A stretch of DNA of 64,000 bases from positions 3,970,501 through 4,034,500 of the forward strand of contig OX359196.1 of NCBI GenBank assembly GCA_947172415.1, in the 5' to 3' direction. Shown here piece by piece: positions 14,001-25,380 of this stretch (positions are counted from its first letter, which is position 1; every line of letters starts with the position of its first letter). A program made the translations under genes and the position numbers. Source of the stretch: Chondrosia reniformis. Lineage: Eukaryota; Porifera; Demospongiae; Chondrillida; Chondrillidae. The notes beneath the pieces were generated by a model. The model was not told where the DNA came from. It saw only the letters and a list, made by a program, of their open reading frames with translations, and searched no databases.

Positions 14001-17000
14001 CGTTGGCTTCCACGTCCTTGTATAAATGGCATATGGTTAGTAGCCAGGGCTGCTAGAGGGAGGTAGGGGGATATTTAACCATATAATACATACAAACTAA
14101 CTCTTTTAGCTAGAAGAATAACATCTTTGGATATGATATCAAATCTTGCTACCATCTCAGTACTGTACACATCTGCCTGACTGCTATGTTCCTTAGCAAT
14201 ATGTCTTGTCTCTTGTAGCAATGACTGCCATAAGTGTACAGTACTCTTGAGGTCAAGTCTACATGCCATCAAAAACACAGTCACCTTACAGATGTCCCAC
14301 TATTCTGAGACAATTCTACCTTGGTAAGTTCATTAGTACGTACATACAGTACTGTATGTACATTATTTGAAAAATTAAACAGTCTGTAGGTAGTAATTAC
14401 GTAGTACATACGTATGTATGTATGTAAGTACACCTGACCCAGTAAACATGTACACCTTCTTTGAAAGCCTAATCATAATTCATTACAAAGGGCTGCATTT
14501 TCTAGTAACGTATGTATGTACGTATATACATACGTGTAGTATTACTTAATGTGATTTAGTTTCAGAAGCAAAATATAGCATGTACAGTTAAAGACTACGT
14601 AGCTCTTTTCACACCTATTGCATACTGATAGAGCTTTATGTACTGTATATACGTATGTATGTATGCACATTTTGTAGGTTACCTTGGATTTCTTTGTTTT
14701 GCTGTTTTTTCAAATCTGTCAGCCAACTTATCAAGTGAACGTGCATATTCCAGTTCAACTTCCCCACGCTTTTTAAAGTAATCCATGAAGTCATTCAGGA
14801 GTCCAAGCTTCCCCTCGTTTCTCAGGTCAATACATGCTTGTTGCTCATTCAGCTGACGCCTCACATCTGACACACATTATAAGACAAATATAGTACATAC
14901 GTAGCTATATGCTTTAGACACAACCACATACACACATACATATATAGAATTAATTACATCATATATTACCTACACAGTGTATTCTACACTAACTTCTACT
15001 TAAAGATGTCTAAAGAGAGCAAGGTGACGTTAATTGTCAACCTACTACCATGCTTGTCTATTTAACTTATGATTAAATACTGTAGCTCTGTGAGTCAGTG
15101 CAGAACTAGGCATGGTCATGGGGTTCTAATTTTACAGCTACTTTAATCAGCTACTGCTTGATGTCAATGTGCAAGATCTGTTTTCCACTTTTACCAGAAC
15201 AGGAGACTACCTAGTCTTTAAGTTTGTATTGGTCATCTGAAAGCACATTTACCCATAAGCAATCTCAAAATTTTGCTATACACACATGTATGTAGGTATC
15301 TGCAACTCACTCTATACACCATTCACATCTATGATTATCATTATAACCAAAGAAAACATAACTACATGTATGTATGCACACACCCACCTATACCAGCACA
15401 ACCCTTCCTCTACTTTGTAATAAGATACATATATACACAGTATTATCCTTTGTTATTTTTAGTGGCTATGAATGTGATTAAAGCTCTACGACTGTTATTA
15501 TAAGAAGGAAAATCATATACAGTTATCATGATCAGTGAATCACTGTCAAAAGACAAGCCAATGCAGATCCTTTAGTAGCACAGTAAATATATACGTATAG
15601 GTGACAGTTCAAGTTCCCTGGTTTAAGGGATGTGCTATTCTGAACTAGGAGCAAAGGAAACTGCGACCACTTGAACTACAAAAGCAACATTTAAGAATCA
15701 GCTATATATACACTTTATCCCATTTGGAAGGATATACTTAATTAACACTACCACCTTATTTAATTCTTTTTCATCCTAATTAATATTTGGCGCAATTCAC
15801 TATTACATCATCACTCACGACCTGCCACCCAACATCTATTTAAACACACTTGTGCTCTCTCTCTCTCACATTATTGCTGATGAAGACCTTAGGGTCGAAA
15901 CGTTCAATTCTAAAGAATATTCCTGTTGCTGCAGCTCAATAATCATCAATTAACTAAATATACACTTTATAAAAACATGGAACATCTTGAGGTACAATTG
16001 TTTATTTAAAACCAAAACAGTAGGAAATAATATAGATTTTAAATATCTATTGATATCGTCTGTATACGTATCAGATAACAATCCATTTCCTTACATTTTC
16101 ACAAGTTCATACAATTTCAATAACAAGAGCTAATCAGGCTAACGAGGGTAAGAAATAGTTCGCAGAACTGTATTTTCACTGCTCACTTATTTAAAAAAGG
16201 AAAAGTTGACACTACATACACAGATACTATATGGCTTTAAAGCCACATTTAGTATCTGTCTAGGTGACCCTCTTGGGATGCATTGACTTTAATGCATTCC
16301 TAGAGAGTGAACTAAATAGGAAAGGCAAAACCTGAATCACCTCAATCACAAAATAGATTACCTTCATTATATTCAGCTTATCACTGGGTAAGAATAGGAT
16401 TAAAGTCAACATCCATATGGAGATGAAGACCCTCATCCCATAACCTTTCTAACTTATTGTAGTGATGTATTTGTGTCCCTATAGAAGACGGGTCTAGTTT
16501 CGAGACCAGAGTCTCTCAAATTGACACACTGGGTTGAGGGATGAACGGATTTCGGTGTCTAACCGCCCTACACTACAGTAGCAATGCCAAAGTGATACAT
16601 AGTTCTACAATGTCTCCTTTCAGTCAAAGGCTGTTAAGTGTGCTGTAACTGTTATTCCTTTAAGCAGACAAACTTATATGTAAATATATAGAGTTTGGAC
16701 CTGAAAATGATATAACTTTATCCAGAATATTCCTTTTTTAGGTGTTACGCAATTACATATGTAAGTGGGGCCACTGAATTTTAAATTATGTCAACCCATA
16801 AGCTGTAAACAGGTGTTGATAACTTGGTAACAGAACTTATTACCACATACATGTACATTCTCTTTTAAAATCTGTAAATAGTTGTCACTTTTACTGTGTT
16901 GAGTAAACCCTAACAGTTTACATTCCATCTACGTACAGTACACCTTTATATATCCAAACCTCCTGCTTTCCTTCCTACATACAGTACACCCTTATATATC

Positions 17001-18869
17001 CAAACCTCCTGTTTTCCTTCTTACGTACAGTACACCTTTATATACCCAAACCTCCTGTTTTTCCTTCCTACGTACCTTACTTTATCCTGTACGTATATAA
17101 TTTAATGGGGTACCCTAGAGGTAGCAAATCGTCATTGGCTTCCTCAGCCTATATAACACTATTGATTTGAGCTTACTGTGTTAAATACAGAGTAGTAGCC
17201 AACGAACCCAAGTGATCCAGACACTCTAAAGATCATTCACTCAGTGCCATCTGCATGGCAAGTTACATACTCGCCTTCATCATACCTTGCAAGGGTATAC
17301 ATTACTATTGAAACCACTATATACGCACATATCTCACATAAGTTGGAGTATTTGGAGTTTACACATTCAGCAGACTCTGACAGCATAATAATAATAATAA
17401 TCATATTAACTTTAGAATGTCACATGATGAGTGCATACATGGCTGGTACAAGTACCTACATGGTACAGATAATGTACTAAACAATGTGGTACAAGCTGAC
17501 AGTACACTCTACACACAAACTATAGGAAATGAGGAAATATATGTACAGACATACATGCATACTTCAGCATATCCATACCTGCTGATTTGAGAGCAAAAGT
17601 ATCTCTCTGTGTGGCTAGGTGTAGACATGATTGAGAACTTCACTACCCAAGAAAAAGATTTCTTGGCTAGTGAAGTTCTCAATCCCCAATCAAAAGTATC
17701 CCTATCTTACATACGTACACACCAATTCTATAGGTTGTTATTCATACGTACGTACATATACACCATAAAGAAAACAAGGTAATGAAAGTACAGTACTTTC
17801 AGATTTATCTTATTTTAGAGCTCTTAACTCATTAGAAAGTACAATACTATGCAGGGACAGTAAAATCGTTCATAAATAATGATTGAGCTGCTTGACTTAA
17901 GCTAAAAAAACACTGAAGCACTTTCTTATCTACTGTTTTATATTTCAAATCTCTTTCAACAAATAGAGTGAAACTACATTTGACATACAAGAAGACAACA
18001 GGCTACATTATACTACTTACTGATATTTTCAGTGAGCTAAATGGAGCAATTTAATCAATCTTCTGTGAACATAAGCCATACATTCACAGAAGATGTTTCA
18101 GCAAAAAGATTTAGAGATTAATTGACACTTTAATAATGATCTCATTGCATGCACCCCACATACATTCATTAACTATATGGGCCTGTCATTCAAATAAGGT
18201 GATGTAAGTGAAACTTCATCACGAGATAGCATGCAATATATTCATACCTGTAATGACATCACCATGCAGCCATATAGTGATACTCACACAGAGCTGCACA
18301 GGATGTTAAAATCTAGAGGAAAGTGCTTATGTACACAAACTCTTTGAAACTTGCAGGCTAAACAAAAACCTGTAATATACGAACTGAATAAACCTTCATA
18401 TTGAAATTCTCTAAACTACGTACATAAATGTCTGTCGCAACGAAAAAGTGGCAAATGTACCTTATTACGCAAAAGCGATCAAACTTAAATAAAGAAACTA
18501 TTCCTGCCAAATACTTTCGATATTATTCATATATACGGATTAGTAGAACTGTGAACAAAAGATCATAGCGACTAGCCATATCATGCCCAAATTTGGAGCG
18601 AGAGGAAAAGGTTACTAAAGCTTATTATGTAGACGGTTAAGACGAAGCTATTAAGAGACTTCAGAGATAAAACTTCTGCAAGGTATTAATTAGTTATGCC
18701 AAGTTGAAAACGCAAGCCGGACACACCCGATCAACCTACATGCGTACAGTTGATAACAAACAATTGTGATTTAAACAAACTTGCAGATGTGCTGATTGTT
18801 GTCTTAGACAATTAATTTACCTCTAGGTAAAGTTTCCAGATCGATCGATTCCTTCTTCTTGCCTGCCAT
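5032..18869 (-). CDS. SRGAP: SLIT-ROBO Rho GTPase-activating protein (srGAP): F-BAR, RhoGAP, SH3
   Basis: Seventeen exons are read: 18821..18869, 14683..14866, 14102..14258, 13320..13511, 12793..12921, 12470..12691, 12000..12101, 11128..11260, 10566..10666, 10148..10217, 9888..9906, 9518..9611, 7778..7916, 7508..7648, 7315..7420, 6394..6785 and 5032..6206. They total 3405 nt, or 1134 residues, close to vertebrate srGAPs. The F-BAR domain covers about residues 15-430 (DVRRQLNEQQACIDLRNE, then GLLNDFMDYFKKRGEVELEY) and should bend membrane as a dimer. The RhoGAP domain covers about 470-680 and keeps the arginine finger in GMDMEGIFR-like context (seen as DMEGIFRVPG), plus KMSSANLALVFGPTL. The SH3 domain covers about 746-803 (VFDYTARNEKELSFQQGD, NNWWDG, GFIPVAYVEII). 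The last 330 residues are Pro/Ser-rich and disordered. An acidic stretch (DDDSDDSDIESDDG) sits just before the SH3. By family, it would inactivate Rac/Rho-type GTPases at the actin cortex. The paralogue cannot be assigned. Confidence 0.93.
8270..9065 (+). pseudogene. Retrotransposon C-terminal relic in srGAP intron
   Basis: Plus-strand translation gives RGQLSFVLKAATECLPTWT, then CAICSSTMAAARHILLW (a Cys/His cluster in the style of the C-terminal region of RT elements). Later, in ORF 8667-9071, it gives ENYEVLLATLTTQGFLP and FDIGNLGHFS. There are in-frame stops and frame changes. The relic is split by a foldback element at about 8622-8824. It lies within the srGAP intron 7917-9517, antisense to the gene. 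No RT catalytic motif is present. Confidence 0.5.
8622..8824. mobile_element. Foldback element with hammerhead-like core (copy 2)
   Basis: The inverted termini are TTATCTTTTAGATGG (left) and CCATCTAAAAGATAA (right, ending near 8785). The minus strand reads CGATGA, hairpin AGACCCTCAGGGTC, then GAAACG. The words GGACCAGATAT (left, near 8610) and AGACCAGATAT (right, near 8813) flank the insertion and look like a target duplication of the interrupted retroelement. The exact boundaries are uncertain because about 37 bp separate the right terminus from the right flank word. Confidence 0.55.
9888..9906 (-). other. SRGAP: 19-nt microexon of srGAP
   Basis: The segment encodes (M)KIYPG(D) between the F-BAR and RhoGAP domains. 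It has an upstream CTCCTTGCAG acceptor and a GTGAGT donor. It is required: skipping it breaks the frame between exons 9518..9611 and 10148..10217, while inclusion leaves the whole CDS a multiple of three. Confidence 0.75.
10773..10951. mobile_element. Foldback element with hammerhead-like core (copy 3)
   Basis: The ends are CTTGAGATGGTTCAT and ATGAACATCTCAAAG. The inner arms are GTATGGTTTCTCG against CGAGAACCAAACTGC. The centre has GAAGACCTCCAGGGTTGAAATG on the plus strand, preceded by CTAAA rather than CTGATGA, so the ribozyme-like core is decayed. On the minus strand GAAACGTC is kept. It lies in an srGAP intron. Confidence 0.6.
11461..11697. repeat. Long inverted repeat (about 50-bp arms)
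   Basis: The arm at 11461-11511 (including GCATTGGTAAAAAGGGTTTC and CACTTTTTAAGATGATGCC) returns inverted at 11643-11697, with a loop of about 130 bp. The transcript would fold into a strong hairpin inside an srGAP intron. A decayed hammerhead-like element follows directly. Confidence 0.75.
11755..11905 (+). mobile_element. Foldback-family fragment with decayed hammerhead-like core (copy 4)
   Basis: The plus strand reads CTGAAGA, AGATCCCCAGGGTC, AAAAC, where the usual GAAAC has lost its G. The right terminus CCATCCAAAAGATAAATAT matches the copy at 8785. Between them ACTGCGTCTTTAGACGCTC matches the right parts of the copies at 10905 and 57203. No left terminus is seen. Confidence 0.5.
15840..15955 (+). 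mobile_element. Hammerhead-like motif (copy 5)
   Basis: The plus strand at 15879-15904 reads CTGATGA, AGACCTTAGGGTC (hairpin), GAAAC, then GTTCAAT. The bases before the core (ATTG) can pair with CAAT after GTT as a short stem I. Stem III would be only the palindrome ACGT. The core is intact in sequence, but without a normal stem III it could act only as a dimer. Confidence 0.5.
16929..17075 (+). repeat. Three-copy 48-bp tandem repeat
   Basis: Three units each contain TACAGTACACC, TTATATA, CCAAACCTCCTG and TTTTCCTTC. They differ at a few positions and lie in srGAP intron 1. Confidence 0.8.
17627..17682. repeat. Compact hairpin
   Basis: ATTGAGAACTTCACTA is followed by an inner CCAAGAAA / TTTCTTGG pair and then TAGTGAAGTTCTCAAT. 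This gives an almost uninterrupted stem with a tiny loop in srGAP intron 1. Confidence 0.75.
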
Positions 18870-18983
18870 CTTTAACTTACAAAAAACTTAGACAGTCTTC
18901 TAAAAGTGAAACACAGAAGAGGCAGCCATTTTCACGGTGGTTGCTCACGTGCATGCGTGGGCATAGGCGGTTGAATTGATAAA
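18870..18983. promoter_or_regulatory. Divergent promoter srGAP / ING
   Basis: The interval between the two opposing ATGs is 114 bp. It contains a GC-richer patch with CACGTGCATGCG (an E-box CACGTG) and no clear TATA box. Shared regulation is inferred. Confidence 0.55.
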
Positions 18984-21900
18984 ATGGCCACTGCACTTTA
19001 TCTTGAGACATTTCTTGAAAGTAAGCGAATGCACACCAAGTAGTTATAACTAGTAATGGTGTCGATAATTTTCTTCAACTATAGATATAGAATCGTTGCC
19101 GAGGGACTTTCAACGCAATTTTACGCTTATTAAAGACCTAGATACAAGAGTGAACGGTGAGCCTGTCAGCTTAGCCATCCGGTTGATTCTCTTGGTATTT
19201 TGTAAGGTAGCATGGCTGTAAATGTACATAATTGATTAAAACTTCACTTCCTCAAGGTTATCTTACACTGATGTAACAATTTCTGTCGTAAAATGTTACA
19301 TATGACGTTTAGTGTATACCGGAAGTTTATCGGTCTTGATGTGAGCGGAAGTTGATGTTGTTTAACCCACATGTATATGTAAGATGAGTATTTAATGGAG
19401 TCATTTTTAAAGTCAATTAACCCACTTTCAGAGTTGTAAATATTCTACACATTATTTCCGTAATTACAGTATGTTAACTAAGCATGAACCTCAAATTCAA
19501 GTTACCTTACATAAAGGTTGCAATCTCACTCAGAACCTTGTATCGCTTTCCTTGTATGATGCATGGGGGTGCCTATCTGGTAATTTGAGTGTCACCATGG
19601 AAAATGTAACCCTCTAGTTGTTGTTTTCTAACCAGCTGTGGTCTCACTATAATTGGATTGTATGTATTTGATATGACATATTATCTGGTTTCAGATAGAT
19701 CATTTTAATCAATGGGCAAAGTCCATTATCTAATTAATATATATATATACCTACGTACGTATATGTGTACGTATGTACCAGTCAAGTATTGTCTAGAACT
19801 ATTTGTTGTTGTATAGTCAACACTATTATGTTTTCCAACGTCATGGCTGTTGCTAATGAACTGTATATATTTATCTTATGTACATGATCTTACATTTGAT
19901 GTGTATATTGTTGTACTTGTACTTGTATTGTTGTATGTTGAAGAATGTATTCATATAGTTGTCATTTATATACAGTTTGTTTCTCCTCTTTGCATCAGTC
20001 ACGATGGTTAAGTAACTGTTTTCTGAATGTTTTGTACATTGGTGCTAGGATACAAAATCCCCTCTGGACAGTACACCTTTCGAATACGTACATTAATCAA
20101 TGTGTAATAACTATACTTATTAGTAAACTTTCCGCATGTAACAGATATTATATACGTATTTACGTACATATATGTACCATACACTCCCCAGCCCTAAATT
20201 TTTGCATGCAGCCCTGCACATGTATACATACTGGATATTCTATGACATTTACCACACACAAAAACTTTGGGGGGGAAATGAAAATTTCAAAATTTAGGGC
20301 AATGGGTATTATATTAAGTTGTATATTAACTTCCCGAAAGTCTAGGGGGGGGGGGCTGCCCCCCTCTATGCAGCCCTGCTTCTGTACAGATGAGATACGT
20401 AGTTGTGTGAAATTGCTTTCATGTAGTGTACTTAACACGAAAATTTAGTAACTTGAATGTTAACAATTGGTAGTATAGCCACACTCAATGAAATTTGCTA
20501 TATTAGCACCAATACACTGCAAAATATAGACAGATGAACACCTCCATTGTTATGTGAGATACCTTTGCAAAAGCTTTTATTGAAACACATTATTAATGGT
20601 GATATATTAAATATAGCAGCTCAAATCACATTGTAGTCCTCTGAAATCATAGACTAAGAGTATATGTTGGTTAGCCTATGATGAAATCTTAGTTACACAA
20701 AATAACATTTTACAACTCCACTTTTCTAAATTGAAAAAGGATCTAGAGTATATAGAATGAGAAAGTAAACACTGCTGTTTTTCATTTCATGTTAGCTGTG
20801 TATGTAGCTACGTATAGAGGATTTCCCAACTTGAAGGATTTTTGTCTATTTACGTACGTACGTACCTAACTCTCAGGATGCCGTCTCATCATTCGGTGAT
20901 CTATTTGTTGCCTTCATTGACTATGAAGCAAGCTTTAAAGTGCACTTTAATGATGTGTTTAAATATTTGTTTTGACTTTTCTAGGTTACCTTATAGTTCT
21001 GAACATGCGTATATACGTACATACCTCCCTTTTTACACCTATTGTACATACTTTTGCATGCTGTACAGATAATACCTTTTCTGATATATTACATATAGAA
21101 TATCAATTTAATAATTACAAAGTTTGTCCCAGAATGTGTTACATTCTAATGTCTGTTTCATTAGATTTAGATGCTGAAGTCAAAAAGCTAACAGAGGAAT
21201 ATGAGTCTGAAGCTTACCATATGAACAATGAGGAAAAGAAAAGCCATCTATCCAAAATATTGAAAAATTATGACCAAATGAAAGTCTATAGTGATGAAAA
21301 AGTGCAGTTGGCTGTCCAGATGTATGAGATGGTACGTATGTAAAAGATCACCATTAGGTGAAAGTAGGTAGATTGGTTAACTGACTGACTAACTAAGGAC
21401 TTAATTCATTGATATATTATGATCAATGCAAGAAACCGAGTATGGTGAAGCCTCTCTGAACTGAACACTTTTGGGACCAGCTATAAAGTTTGGTTTGGAG
21501 GGGTGTTTAGGAATTTATTTAACCTTTTAACAAAATCTATTGTTAATAAAAGATAAAGGAGCTACTATATCTTTACCTCAAATTAACACATTGTTCCTGT
21601 CTTACAAAAGATCTGGATTAATTACTGTTTATTCCTAAATATGCATGGCATCTCCCCCTGTAAGGGGTGTTCTAGACAGCCTTAAGTGATCTTGTCCTCA
21701 GTCCTCTCAACCAGTGTACTTAGGGTAGATTTTAAGGCATCTTTAACCAGAGCTCAATACTGTGAGCAGGCACCAGATGACAGAAACCCATTGCATTTCA
21801 CTTCCTTAATAGCCTCTTAAACTTCCCTGTGCAATGTTTGCTTTAGTATACTGTCACATGCAACTAAAGCCTATCCTCTTGTTCTTTCACTGGTGCAGTT

Positions 21901-24874
21901 GCATGTAGTCACATACAAATACACATATTACTTCATGTTAACCTTTTTCGTACTATCCTTTAGGTGGATAAGCATATTAGGCGTTTAGATGCAGATTTAG
22001 CAAGATTTGAAGCAGAGATTCATATGAAGGAGAATGAAAAGAAGAAGGAATCAGTATCGAGTATGTTTCAACAAAGATTAATCACTTTAATGATTTGTAA
22101 TTGTCCGGGCATGATCACGGTTTCCACAGACTTTGCAAATGTTTACAATGTACGTGCATACACTTGTATCCTATTCAAAGTCTCAATCACATTTGTTTGT
22201 ACATTAAAGTATTTAAGAAACAGACCATATACGTATTTTGTACTTACGTATGCATGATCTGTATTCAAGTGTAAATAGGACAATTTATGCCTGAACCAGT
22301 AACTAAAGTCTTACATTGGTTGGGTCTTTTCTTACAACTGGGGTGAATCAGATGTGACCACTGGTTGCCACTTAATTAATAGGACTTCAGTCTCCCAAAC
22401 TAGATAAGACTTTGGCCACATGGTTAATTCTAGTGATTATCCTATTTACAACTTAATCATTGTGTAATCGTCTCCCTTTGTTTATATGTGTACATACATA
22501 TGTATTAATGTACTAAAGTTTTATGATTGGAAATAGTACATGAATTTAATTTCTCTGTAATCCATTTTTAGTCATCTAAAATCTACGCTGAGATTTGGCT
22601 TTAATCCTGTTGTTATGTTTATAGTCAAGTATTTTATGTTTCCATGGTACTGCATGGATTGCAAGTGTGTTGTTAATATATGTATGTAAGCAACATTCAT
22701 CCTTCTTTCACTATAATTCAATAGCGGATCAAGAGAGCTCAGAAAATTCTGCAAGTATGTTTTGCAAGTCCAATTTTATGTGTATATGTATTTCACAAGC
22801 ATTTTTAGCTGATGCCATGTAGTAAACTGCTATACGTACATATGTATATCCACATGTTGAGTTTGTGTATATTTTGGTAATCAGAACGCCAGAAATATAT
22901 CAGTGATTCCTCACGCCAGCCACCTCGAAGGGGTAGCAGAGTGCCACCTAGCAAGTAAGTCATACTCTGTCTCTCTCAACACCCAGTACTCATCATATGG
23001 TAGGATGTACATACGTATGCATACTGAAATCCTAGATGTAACCACTAACTTATCATTACACATGCACACACACATACGTACGTACGTACATTATACCCAC
23101 TCTACACTGCCTAATAAGGATAGTCTCTTGCACCTCTCTAAGATGAGATGGCATACATTAGGTGTCATCAATCTTCTCCTTAGACCATCAGGTATTACTA
23201 CACCTCCCCCTCTGGGTACCTATGCAGACCCAGCAAACGACGTACTAGATATGCCTGTTGATCCTAATGAACCAACATACTGCCTCTGCCATCAGGTTAG
23301 TTAATGCAAAGCTGCTCATATACATAATATGTATGCATGTATTGGAGAGTTGTGGTAGTACTCTCTAAGTAGGATGGTGGAGCAAAGCCTAGTCCTTCAA
23401 AAGGGCTGCAAAATGTCTCGGCACAACCTATTACATCTCGCATTATTATCAATACTTGGAAATGTGGATATTGATGATTAACCACTTTGCAAAAGTTGTA
23501 GAGCATTGGGACACGTTTTGTCATATAGAAACGTACACATACGTAATCAAATTAACCGAAAATGTTTTTTATGGTGGTATTTGTTGATAATACTTTGAAT
23601 AGGACAACAATGTTTTTTGCCCATCCCTACTTAGAGAGATACATAATTATAGTTGAAACATACTGTATAGCGGGAAGATTTGGCGAGTAGTTTGAAGCTC
23701 GCCAAATTCGCAAATGCAGCTATTGATTTTGAACATAACAGTACCGTCGTCCATTTAAACAATTAAAGCCAACGATTGCGTCATAGTTACGGGGCAATCC
23801 GCCAAATATAAAACTTGCCAAATGCTAAAATCGGGCATTTCGCCCCGCCAAATTTTCCCACTATAAGGTAATACAAGGTTGAGTAGCTACGTATATTTTG
23901 GCAGATTTTCAAGCCTACGGGATGTAACTATTTTGTACTCCATTGCCATGGCATTCGGGCAACAGAGTATCTTGACATTATATACATACTACAGCATTAC
24001 TAACTATGACAATGTGTGTATATGCCTTACTGTAGATGTACTTTTGTCATAGATTGTTACCATTTGTCTTTGTGTTAATAGGTGTCATTTGGTGAAATGA
24101 TTGGATGTGACAATGCTGACGTGAGTGTTATGTACTGCTAAATATGAAGGTGTTGAGTGGTATATATACTCTTCCATATCTGTTCATCTTGTGCATTCTG
24201 TATTTATGCATGTAGTGTCCAATAGAATGGTTTCATTTCCAATGTGTTGGACTAACTGCAAAGCCAAAAGGAAAGTGGTAAGCTAATTTACACACAAGTA
24301 AAGTGTACTCTTAGTTTTTACTATTTGGACTACAGTGAACCAGCAACATTTAATGGTTATTGTGGGTTTCGTCTGTATCACTTAACCTTCTGTTTTCCCC
24401 ACTTCTCTATGTATCTTTTCCTTTCTTCAACTTCTTGTACAACTTAATTTTCCGAAATCACAAGGAGCACTTTCTGTCTCTTTTGAGATGCATGGTCATT
24501 TCCTCCGCCACATTTAATTCTTTTCTCTTTGGCACAAATACACATACCTATGCAGCTGTTTGTGTCTTACTATTATGTAGAGAAGGAATTGTATGTTCTC
24601 AGCTTACTCTGCCTATGCATACAAACAAATTGATCCTGCAAGTATAGCTTAATAATGACGAATACTGGTATACATAAACTACTGTATTTTCTGTATAGGA
24701 TCAAAGCAATCGTGTCAGCACTTACTAGGTTGCTTTAAGCTAGTCTACACTTCTGCACCCACTGCACACAGGGTTGTTTGTGCTCTATGAACACTCTGGT
24801 TTATGTTATTTTGTTGTACGTACATTCTTAGGTTTTGTCCGAAATGTGTCGAAGATGTGAATAAAAGCAAGTGA
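18984..24874 (+). CDS. ING5: Inhibitor of growth protein, ING4/ING5 type (PHD finger)
   Basis: Ten exons are read: 18984..19020, 19085..19156, 21165..21331, 21964..22060, 22725..22754, 22885..22954, 23184..23295, 24082..24120, 24216..24277 and 24832..24874. They total 729 nt, or 242 residues; human ING5 has 240 and ING4 249. The N-terminal helical dimerisation region reads [18 protein letters not shown], and [19 protein letters not shown] then [14 protein letters not shown] is the ING4/5 signature. A basic stretch ([14 protein letters not shown]) serves as likely NLS. The PHD finger keeps the full C4HC3 set (CLCHQ, GCDNADC, WFHFQC, WFCPKC) and FGEMIGCD, so it should read H3K4me3. By family, it is a subunit of HBO1/MOZ histone acetyltransferase complexes. 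ING4 and ING5 cannot be separated in a basal animal. Confidence 0.95.
19157..21164 (+). other. ING intron 2 with G/C-tract repeat
   Basis: The 2-kb intron contains inverted words CAGCCCTAAATTTT (about 20198) and AAAATTTAGGGC (about 20290), a run of 12 G at 20344-20355, and CAGCCCTGC at both 20211 and 20381. This looks like a decayed transposon with G/C-run ends, similar to 47292-47778 and 57925-57975. Otherwise it is TACGTA-type microsatellite. Confidence 0.4.
23359..23641. mobile_element. MITE, TIR TACTCTCTAAGTAGG
   Basis: The left end TACTCTCTAAGTAGGATGG and the right end CCATCCCTACTTAGAGAGATA are inverted and 283 bp apart, each bounded by TA. No coding capacity. Related ends appear at 36242 and 36453 and in decayed form near 3890 and 54305. 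It lies in an ING intron. Confidence 0.7.
23666..23865. mobile_element. MITE, TIR TATAGCGGGAAAATTTGGCG
   Basis: The left end TATAGCGGGAAGATTTGGCG and the right end CGCCAAATTTTCCCACTATA enclose 200 bp with TA at both borders. An inner GCTCGCCAAATTCGC repeats the terminal word. Non-coding; in an ING intron immediately right of another MITE. Confidence 0.75.
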
Positions 24875-25380
24875 CAGTTATTTTCTTAAACTTTTGCAAG
24901 TATAAATTTTTATTCATTATGTAATGCATCATTCTATGTGTAGTGAATTCCTATATTATCTAATTACATACGTGATTGGAGAATTTGGTATGACCACCTT
25001 GCATACACTTCTCTATCATTTCAAGTGTGCATACAAATACTAACCAGTATCTCAAAGTCTCTTGCTTGTGTTTTGTATGCAGTGCTATTCCTGTATACTC
25101 TCTTTTCTAATTGGTGCATTTAATGTAATAATGTGTATCCTTAATTGTAGCAAAGTGTCCCACCTTAAGTGATACTTGCTATGAAAACGTGTGTATTCAA
25201 CAAATTGCACTTTTGTGTTACTTGTGTAAACATACATTTACACACCAAGTTAGAAACACATGAGATGGAACACAATAATAATTAGCACACAAAAAAGGTC
25301 AAAAAAATGTATTAAACAGCATAATACGTATGTTTCAATTTATTGTGGATCAAAATTGTTGACCATTCCAGAGTTGAGGT
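24875..25380. other. Tail-to-tail spacer, ING / adhesion GPCR
   Basis: About 500 bp lie between the two stop codons, holding both 3' UTRs. On the minus strand AATAAA at 25339-25344 lies about 40 nt after the GPCR stop and is a plausible poly(A) signal. No gene is seen. Confidence 0.6.

Larger units (their letters stand above)
14867..18820 (-). other. First intron of srGAP (4 kb)
   Basis: This is the largest intron of the gene, as is usual for the first intron. It holds a hammerhead-like motif near 15880, a three-copy tandem repeat at 16929-17075, and a hairpin at 17627-17682. The rest is AT-rich DNA with TACGTA microsatellites. No exon-like block was found. Confidence 0.6.

Noticed and set aside
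15877-15910. Fully functional monomeric hammerhead at 15880
   Set aside because: The core is intact, but stem III would be the bare palindrome ACGT with no loop; only a dimeric mode is conceivable, so it is listed as hammerhead-like.
19945-20448. 167-codon plus ORF
   Set aside because: Lies in ING intron 2, crosses microsatellite and a G run, and has no domain likeness.
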